A stretch of 64,000 nucleotides of DNA from Atherinomorus stipes (taxonomy: Eukaryota; Chordata; Actinopteri; Atheriniformes; Atherinidae), in the NCBI GenBank assembly GCA_023101725.1, contig JALJCO010007060.1, positions 28,501-92,500 of the forward strand. The letters run 5' to 3'. Numbering within the stretch: position 1 is the first letter of the stretch; each line of letters opens with the position of its first letter. This document shows, piece after piece, positions 56,918 through 64,000 of this stretch. The notes below the pieces were generated by a model. It saw only the letters and a program-made list of their open reading frames with translations, made no database searches and was not told the DNA's origin. The translations under genes and the position numbers were made by a program.

Positions 56918-57830
56918 ACGTATGTAGCCTCATTCATACGTGGTGATGGTAAGCTACGTATGTAGCCTCATTCATACGTGGTGATGGTAAGCTACGTATG
57001 TAGCCTCATTCATACGTGGTGATGGTAAGCTACGTATGTAGCCACATTCATACGTGGTGACGGTAAGCTACCTATGTAGCCTCATTCATACGTGGTGACG
57101 GTAAGCTACGTATGTAGCCTCATTCATACGTGGTGACGGTAAACTACGTATGTAGCCTCATTCATACGTGGTGACGGTAAGCTACGTATGTAGCCTCATT
57201 CATACGTGGTGACGGTAAGCTACGTATGTAGCCTCATTCATACGTGGTGACGGTAAGCTACGTATGTAGCCTCATTCATACGTGGTGACGGTAAGCTACG
57301 TATATGTAGCCTCATTCATACGTGGTGATGGTAAGCTACTTATGTAGCCTCATTCATACGTGGTGACGGTAAGCTACGTATGTAGTCTCATTCATACGTG
57401 GTTACGGTAAGCTACGTATGTAGCCTCATTCATACGTGGTGATGGTATGCTACTTATGTTGCCTCATTCATACTGGTGACGGTAAGCTACGTATGTAGTC
57501 TCATTCATACGTGGTGACGGTAAGCTACGTATGTAGTCTCATTCACACGTGGTGACGGTAAGCTACGTATGTAGCCTCATTCATACGTGGTGACGGTAAG
57601 CTACGTATGTAGCCTCATTCACACGTGGTGACGGTAAGCTACGTATGTAGCCTCATTCATACGTGGTGACGGTAAGCTACGTATGTAGTCTCATTCATAC
57701 GTGGTGACGGTAAGCTACGTATGTAGCCTCATTCATACGTGGTGACGGTAAGCTACGTATGTAGCCTCATTCATACGTGGTGACGGTAAGCTACGTATGT
57801 AGCCTCATTCATACGTGGTGACGGTAAGCT
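56918..57830. repeat. Minisatellite, 38-bp unit with a hairpin in each copy, about 24 copies
   Basis: ACGTATGTAGCCTCATTCAT plus ACGTGGTGACGGTAAGCT repeats every 38 bp. ACGTATG and CATACGT are perfect 7-bp inverted repeats around a 10-base loop, so every unit can fold. GGTAAGC in each unit mimics a splice donor. Variants include TGATGG/TGACGG and GTAGTCTC/GTAGCCTC. Confidence 0.96.
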
Positions 57831-57946
57831 ATGTTGCCTCAGCTGCCCTTGGACAGACTGACGGAAGCGTGGCTGCCATTTCATGCCTACGGCCCCTCCC
57901 ACCACTGGAACATTCACACAAATTCATACAAGGCAAGGGGGGTTAA

Positions 57947-59150
57947 AGGAATAGTTCACCCTCAGAATGATCTAACTTTATTTTCCACTTACCCTCATGG
58001 TGAGCAAGACTCTGGACCACTGTTTTAATATGTCAAATGCACTTGGAGATCAGAACGACTTCTCGTTCCCCCACAATGGAGTTCGCCGGGGTCCGAGTCA
58101 AAAAGGTCCATAAAAGTCCTTTTTATGGACTTTTATGGACTTTTAATTTGAGAAAATTGTCAATATTCCTCCATACTGCTCGTCCCATGTAGTCCAACTG
58201 TCCTGAGTGGGTAGTGTCCAGAATTTACTTGAAACTACGCCATTTAGTATATTTCTAGTCTAAACAGTACATCACATGCCCAGCAAGCACGCTGATGCAC
58301 GTTCATGAAACTACAGAAGCCATGGCAGACGAGATCGCGCGTTCTCTTTTTTTTTCTTTCTTTCTTTTAGATCAATATCAACCCCTCCTGTGTTTGTCCC
58401 GGTTTGTTTAGAGCTCTCGCGCTCTTACCACAATGTAAACAGTGAATTTCTTCTTCTATGCTTGCATCATGGGCAGAGTAGGCTTTGAATGCCAAGGCTT
58501 CCGTAGTTTTGTGACCGCGCATGTGGACGTAAACAATACTCCTTTTTAGACTCAAAAAATATACTAAATGCCGTAGTTTCAAGTAAATTCTAGACGCTAC
58601 CCACTCAGGACACTTGGATTACATGGGACAGCAGTATGGAGGAATATTGACAAGTTTTTGTGGACTTTTATGGACCTTTTTGGCTCAGACCCCGGCAAAC
58701 TCCATTGGGGGGGAACGAGAAGTTGTCCTGATCTCCGGCTGCATTTGACATATTAAAAAAGTGGTCCAGATGTGACCTATGTGATGTCTTCTGGCTATGT
58801 GGATGAAACACTTGGAGCTGCTCAGGTGTTGGTAACAGTCAGGTTTATTCCAGCAATTAGGCGGCGCCTGCATTCATGACAAAAGGCAACAGCGGATAGT
58901 GAGGTAACGTGTGGACAGCGCATTTTCTCCCTCGTGGTGAATCCTTCATTGCTTTGAGGATTACCCATAATCCTTCGCTGTCACTACTAAGCTGCGCAAT
59001 GCAGGGACAGTTTTACAACAGCAGGTGGCGTAGTTTCCCGTTTTAGCAGGAATTTAACCTGAACCCATTCAACTATGTTACACAGAGTCTTGCTCACCAT
59101 GAGGGGAAGTGGAAGATAACGTTAAATCATTCTGAGGGTGAACTATTCCT
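57947..59150. mobile_element. TTAA-flanked foldback (long inverted repeat) element, 1204 bp
   Basis: TTAA at 57943-57946 and 59151-59154 flanks ends AGGAATAGTTCACCCTCAGA and its complement. The arms continue as an imperfect palindrome almost to the centre: AAAGGTCCATAAAAGTCC near 58103 mirrors GGACTTTTATGGACCTTTT near 58664, CCACTCAGG-type blocks mirror, and CATTTAGTATATTT near 58240 mirrors ATATACTAAATGCC near 58560. The loop lies at about 58345-58475. TTAA and the termini suggest a Kolobok-like MITE. No transposase is present. Confidence 0.88.
58771..59082. mobile_element. 312-bp insertion in one arm of the foldback element
   Basis: The left arm has GACTCTGGACCAC uninterrupted. The right arm has GTGGTCCAGA, then about 312 bp, then CAGAGTCTTGC. 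CAGA at 58767-58770 and 59083-59086 fits a 4-bp target duplication. Insert ends TGTGACCTATG and CTATGTTACA are weakly inverted. The family is unknown, possibly a small MITE. Confidence 0.72.
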
Positions 59151-59154
59151 TTAA

Positions 59155-59589
59155 GTGTCTTGCCCAAGGACACAACGACATATGGCTGGGGGATCAGGAT
59201 TTGAACCGCGGATCCTCCGATCATTGGCCGTCCTGCTCTACCACGTCCAGCCACATCTAGCTACAGGAGCGGTCCTAAGCTGGTTAAACAAACAAACAAA
59301 CCCCCCACATGCAAACATGAAGTTATTATGAGGAGATTCATGTCTATGTTTCCATGACTCAGCATTTCAGAGACAGTCTGGAAGCCAGTTTCTGAATAAA
59401 GCGCATGTGCAGACCAGCCTGCTAGCTTCACAGCTCCTCCTCCGACCACAGAACAACGTTCACGAGCCGCTCTGATGTTCAGCAGCTACAGATTCTCCAT
59501 CATGTCACAAACAGTGAAACAGATGTCGACTGAACGTCGCTATAGGCTAGCAGAGTGATGTTAGCTAATGGCTAGCAGAATTATGTCAC
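59155..59589. other. Fragment of a common fish repeat, then unassigned sequence
   Basis: GTGTCTTGCCCAAGGACACA at 59156-59175, followed by GGATTTGAACCGCGGATCCT and CTCTACCAC, matches a phrase I know from many fish interspersed repeats. The latter part resembles a tRNA T-arm but does not fold as a tRNA. From 59260 to 59589 nothing is recognised. Confidence 0.45.
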
Positions 59590-59644
59590 TTTTCTGAGTA
59601 TTATCTGTTTGGAAAAATACTCCAAACAGATAATACTCAGAAAA
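59590..59644. repeat. Perfect 24-bp hairpin at the edge of the 28-bp array
   Basis: 59590-59613 is the exact reverse complement of 59621-59644, with a 7-base loop (AAAATAC). The right arm is the first unit of the 28-bp array and the left arm is one inverted copy, so the array begins with a head-to-head unit. Confidence 0.93.
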
Positions 59645-60050
59645 ATACTCCAAACAGATAATACTCGGAAAAATACTCCAAACAGATAATACTCGGAAAA
59701 ATACTCCAAACAGATAATACTCGGAAAAACACTCCAAACAGGTAATACTTGGGAAAATACTCCAAACAGATATCACTCAGAAAAATACTCCAAACAAATA
59801 GTACTCAGAAAAACACTCCAAACAGATAATACTCGGAAAAATACTCCAATCAGATATCACTCAGAAAAATACTCCAAACAAATAGTACTCAGAAAAACAC
59901 TCCAAACAGATAATACTCGGAAAAATACTCCAATCAGGTAATACTTGGAAAAACACTCCAAACAGGTAATACTTGGAAAAATACTCCAACCAGATAATAC
60001 TCAGAAAAACACTCTAAACAGATAATACTCAGAAAAAAAACTCCAAACAG
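59614..60050. repeat. Minisatellite, 28-bp unit, about 16 copies
   Basis: CTCCAAACAGATAATACTCA plus GAAAAATA repeats every 28 bp. Variants TCGGAAA, ACTTGGA and ATATCACTC occur. A two- to three-unit block with TATCACTCAG and AATAGTACTC is duplicated at about 59765 and 59845. Confidence 0.94.
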
Positions 60051-60234
60051 ATGAAACAGATGAAAAATACCACATAAAGTTTCTTATGAACAAAAACATT
60101 TTAAATGTGACCTGATCAGGTATCTGCCACTTAAATTTAAAACGTTTCATTAAGTTTTAGGATGTTTCAATCTGTCACACACACACACACACGCACACAA
60201 TTTATGTTTATGACCCCCTCCCTCGTAGGCATTG

Positions 60235-60757
60235 GGGCTGTAACGGTGCACAAGTCACGGTTCGGTTTTTCATCGGTACAGTGATGGAAAAGTACACAAA
60301 AAATGGTTGCTTTGTTTTTTTTTTTTGCCTTATTGTTTAAATGACAACAAAATAATCATAAACAGAGAAAATATTTCAAATAAAGTCCTTCTGTTTGTTT
60401 TTTACACTTTTCAATGAAAAAAATGAAAAAACCTGCTTTCACGTCTAACGTGGTTCCATGTGAGTTGTCAGAGCAGCGTTTAACAGAAACAGCTCCACTT
60501 TCATTTCACTCATCCTCATCACAGAAACTGAACATCCCAGCAGGGTCCTGCTCAGACTGCCTGGATAAAAAAATAAATCAGTAACATGCTGCTGCTTTTA
60601 CACGCGTTTGCACTGAGTCTGTTTTCTATTCGTACCAGTAACATTCAGTCCGTCATTTATGTCTGATGGCACACAAAAACAGTTCTCTACACGGTCCTGC
60701 CGAACCGAGAGCAGCGTACCAATCGCTTCAGCACAAATACACGTGCCGTTACAACTC
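60235..60757. mobile_element. Probable non-autonomous DNA transposon, about 520 bp
   Basis: Left end GGGCTGTAACGGTGCAC and right end GTGCCGTTACAACTC are imperfect inverted repeats, followed inward by CACGGTTCGG and CCGAACCGAG. The GTAACGGTRCAC terminus is common in fish DNA transposons. No clear target duplication or transposase is found. Confidence 0.6.
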
Positions 60758-60955
60758 TAGTAGACATGCAGGGCAAGTTTATTTTATATTTTGGAATATA
60801 TTTCATTTATAAATTAAAATATTCTTTATATTTAAAAAAAACCTTTATTTGTACAGCAATTCAGAGTGCTTTACATGTAAGGATTAAACAACGAGGAGAC
60901 GTGCAGTTCACAGTTTGAATGCACAACGCGCAGGATCTGAGTTATGTAGAGGTGG

Positions 60956-61222
60956 AACGATACAGGGACGATACAGGGATGTTACGGGGATGATACCCGG
61001 GATGATACGGGGACGATACAGGGACGATACAGGGGAGAAACGGGGCTGATACAGGGGCGATACAGGGATGATACAGGGACGATACAGAGATATACAGGGG
61101 TGAAACGGGGGTGATACAGGGGACGATACGGGGATACACAGGGACGATGCAGGGGTGATAGGGGATGATACAGGGGTGATACAGGGATGATACAGGGACG
61201 ATACAGGGGTGAAACGGGGCTG
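60956..61222. repeat. Minisatellite, about 12-bp unit, about 20 copies
   Basis: GATACAGGGACG and variants (GATACAGGGGTG, GAAACGGGGCTG, GATACACAGGGAC) repeat with 10-14 bp spacing. The plus strand carries almost no T outside GATA steps. The minus frame (YRPCIVPVS) is an artefact. Confidence 0.9.
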
Positions 61223-61265
61223 ATACAGGGACGATAGTGGATTATCACGCTTTCGTATTCCTACT

Positions 61266-63500
61266 TTGTCTACATTTCTTCTCCGCTTCGTCTGAGCTTC
61301 GTCTCTGCTTCGTCACTGCTTCGTCTCTGCTTCGTCACTGCTTCGTCACTGCTTCGTCTCCGCTTCATCACTGTTTCGTCTCTACTTCGTCTCAGCTTCG
61401 TCTCTGCTTCGTCACTGCTTCGTCTCTGCTTCGTCTCTGCTTCGTCACTGCTTCGTCTCTGCTTCGTCACTGCTTCGTCTCTGCTTCGTCACTGCTTCGT
61501 CTCTGCTTCGTCACTGCTTCGTCTCCGCTTCGTCACTGTTTCGTCTCTGCCTCGTCTCTGCTTCGTCTCTGCTTCGTCACTGCTTCGTCTCTGCTTCGTC
61601 ACTGCTTCGTCTCAGCTGCGTCTCTGCTTCGTCACTGCTTCGTCTCTGCTTCGTCTCTGCTTTGTCACTGCTTCGTCTCTGCTTCGTCTCTGCTTTGTCA
61701 CTGCTTCGCTCTGCTTCCTCTCTGCTTCGTCTCTGCTTCGTCACTGCTTCGTCACTGCTTTGTCTCTGCTTCGTCACTGCTTCGTCACTGCTTCTTCACT
61801 CTTCGTCACTGCTTCGTCACTGCTTCGTCACTGCTTCGTCACTGCTTCGTCTCCGCTTCGTCTCCGCTTCGTCACTGTTTCATCTCTACTTCTTTGTCTC
61901 TGCTTCGTCTCCGCTTCGTCACTGTTTCATCTCTACTTCTTTGTCTCTGCTTCGTCTCTGCTTCGTCACTGCTTCGTCTCTGCTTCGTCTCTGCTTTGTC
62001 ACTGCTTCGTCTCTGCTTCGTCTCTGCTTTGTCACTGCTTCGTCTGCTTCCTCTCTGCTTCGTCTCTGCTTCGTCACTGCTTCGTCACTGCTTTGTCTCT
62101 GCTTCGTCACTGCTTCGTCACTGCTTCTTCTCTCTTCGTCACTGCTTCGTCACTGCTTCGTCACTGCTTCGTCACTGCTTCGGCTCTCCCCCGTCTCCGC
62201 TTCGTCTGTTTCATCTCTACTTCTTCGTCTCTGCTTCGTCTCCGCTCCGTCACTGCTTCATCTCTACTTCTTTGTCACTGCTTCGTCTCTGCTTCGTCTC
62301 AGCTTCGTCTCTGCTTCGTCACTGCTTTGTCTCGGCTTCGTCTCTGCTTCGTCACTGCTTCGTCTCTGCTTCGTCACTGCTTCGTCTCTGCTTCGTCACT
62401 GCTTAGTCTCAGCTTCGTCTCTGCTTCGTCACTGCTTCGTCTCTCTTGCTCCGTCACTGCTTTGTCTCTGCTTCGTCTCTGCTTCGTCTCTGCTTCGTCA
62501 CTGCTTCGTCTCTGCTTCGTCACTGCTTCGTCTCAGCTTCGTCTCTGCTTCGTCACTGCTTCGTCACTGCTTCGTCACTGCTTCGTCTCAGCTTCATCTC
62601 TGCTTCGTCACTGCTTCGTCTCTGCTCCGTCACTGCTTTTTCTCTGCTTCGTCACTGCTTCGTCTCTGCTTCGTCTCTGCTTCGTCACTGCTTCGTCTCT
62701 GCTTCGTCACTGCTTCGTCTCTCTTCGTCTCTGCTTCATCACTGCTTCGTCTCTGCTTCGTCACTGCTTCGTCTCTGCTTCGTCACTGCTTCGCGTCTCT
62801 GCTTCGCTCTCTGCTTCGTCACTGCTTCGTCTCAGCTTCGTCACTGCTTCGTCTCTGCTCCATCACTGCTTCGTCTCTGCTTCGTCTCTGCTTCGTCACT
62901 GCTTTGTCTCTGCTTCGTCTCTGCTTCCGTCACTGCTTCGTCTCTGCTTCGTCTCAGCTTCGTCTCTGCTTCGTCACTACTTCGTCTCAGCTTCGTCTCT
63001 GCTTCATCACTGCTTCGTCTCTGCTCCGTCACTGCTTTGTCTCTGCTTCGTCTCTGCTTCGTCACTACTTCGTCTCAGCTTCGTCTCTGCTTCGTCACTG
63101 CTTCGTCTCTGCTTCGTCACTGCTTCGTCTCTGCTTCGTCACTGCTTCGTCTCTGCTTCGTCTCTGCTTCGTCACTGCTTCGTCTTTGCTTCGTCTCAGC
63201 TTCGTCTCTGCTTCGTCTCATCTTCGTCACTGCTTCGTCACTGCTTCGTCACTGTTTCAACTCTACTTCTTTGTCTCTGCTTCATCTCTGCTTCGTCACC
63301 ACCTCGTCACTTCTTCATCTCTGCTTCGTCTCTGGTTTGTAGTCGTCTGTTTGTTGTCTCTTTGTCTCCTCTTTGTCTCTGCTTCATTGGCTCTTCATCA
63401 TGGCATTGTCGTTGCTTCATCTCCATTTCATCTCCGCTTTGTCATCTCTTCGTTTCTACTTCTTCTCTTTATCATCTCCACCTTCTCGTCTCTGCTTCAT
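61266..63500. repeat. Minisatellite, 11-bp unit, about 190-200 copies
   Basis: CTGCTTCGTCT and CTGCTTCGTCA alternate with an 11-bp period. Three units make 33 bp, so all frames stay open and give plus-strand frames up to 616 codons (SSLLRLCFVTA) and minus frames (QRRSSDEAETK). Blocks with CATCTCTACTTCTTTGTCTC recur near 61878, 61928, 62258 and 63250. The unit decays after 63320 into TCATCTC-rich sequence. Confidence 0.96.
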
Positions 63501-64000
63501 CTCTGTACATAATATAAGCTACAATTGTAGAACAAAAAGCCAAAAGCTTGTGGTGGAAGTTATTAGCCTATGCTGTGATAACTTGACTCATACTGTGGCA
63601 GCTGGAAAAGTCCTGAAAATGTCCTGGAAAAATCCTGGAAAACAACTTTTAGAAAAGAGTGGGAACTTATGAGAAGCAGTGAACAGCCAGCAGAGATCCT
63701 CTCGCCTCTGCAGGCTGGACTGGATCTGCTGTCCTCAGGTTTCAGGGTTTCTGGTTTGGACCAGGACTGACATGCTCGGTAAAACTGGAATCATCTACAT
63801 CTGATAAAAAGGAGGACAGATGCTTCTTAACTCATTCATAGACTGATCAAACATGTGTTCAGATGAACATCAGTGTGTTTCTGCAGAACAAGAGAGTATG
63901 TTGTGATGAGAACCGTCCAACCTTCACATTTGCTGAGTTATGTGACAGAAAGCAGCCTCATTGTTCTGGAACCTTGTAAGTGAACGCTGCGACTCGTGTT
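63501..64000. other. Unassigned sequence at the window end
   Basis: Ordinary single-copy-looking sequence with no recognised gene or repeat. Confidence 0.5.

Noticed and set aside
59156..59250. tRNA gene or tRNA-derived SINE head
   Set aside because: A T-arm-like GATTTGAACC is present, but no D-arm, anticodon arm or A/B box spacing is found. It fits a known repeated phrase in fish DNA.
61237..63517. Plus-strand open frames of 389, 585 and 616 codons (SSLLRLCFVTA type)
   Set aside because: The 11-bp unit lacks stops in any frame, so overlapping long frames occur together. Hydrophobic low-complexity reading is compositional.

Overview
This window looks like intergenic or heterochromatin-like DNA from a ray-finned fish, most likely a teleost. 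The inference rests on its mobile elements: an RTE-like LINE with the motif FVDLEKAFDRVPRG, Tc1 elements, hAT elements and MITEs, a TTAA-flanked foldback element ending in AGGAATAGTTCACC, and a Ginger-type DNA transposon gene. I found no host protein-coding gene, rRNA, tRNA or CRISPR array that I can support. The species cannot be named from the sequence.

About 45% of the window (my sum of array lengths) is minisatellite. There are 21 separate arrays, with units from 11 to about 100 bp and lengths from 0.2 to 6.3 kb. Nearly all long open reading frames come from these arrays: the unit lacks a stop codon in one or all frames, so frames of 500-600 codons open on either strand. They should not be read as genes.

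Layout. 1-5.7 kb: a truncated RTE-like LINE (minus strand) next to a 15-bp array, with a 71-bp poly(A) retro-insertion and a 36-bp array inside it. 5.7-9.2 kb: 67-bp and 24-bp arrays. 9.57-11.19 kb: a full-length but dead Tc1 transposon with TA target duplications. 11.5-19.1 kb: five or six arrays and a MITE. 19.2-20.8 kb: a hAT MITE and a TTAA MITE. 22.5-25.1 kb: 20-bp and 31-bp arrays. 25.86-34.43 kb: the most interesting locus. 35.2-41.6 kb: a 41-bp array, a ZBED-type hAT remnant, a TA-flanked mariner-like MITE and a second Tc1 remnant. 41.65-47.96 kb: a 6.3-kb array of 31- and 15-bp modules. 48.7-51.3 kb: a 35-bp array and the C-terminal part of another LINE. 52.2-53.7 kb: a strand-asymmetric C/A-rich tract. 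55.6-57.8 kb: two arrays. 57.95-59.15 kb: a long foldback element with a nested insertion. 59.6-63.5 kb: three more arrays.

The 25.86-34.43 kb locus is a minus-strand, intron-containing gene that I read as a Ginger1-class DNA transposon. In order it encodes an HHCC zinc finger, a DDE integrase core, a GPY/F module, a linker, and a Ulp1/SENP-type cysteine protease. At least eight of its exons are bounded by GT/AG splice sites. The linker has grown into a 2.7-kb array of a 33-bp unit, and a 1537-bp hAT element with a perfect 8-bp target duplication sits within 12 bases of one splice donor. The integrase exons carry frameshifts and stops. The four recognised protease exons are open, but the expected catalytic His is Arg.
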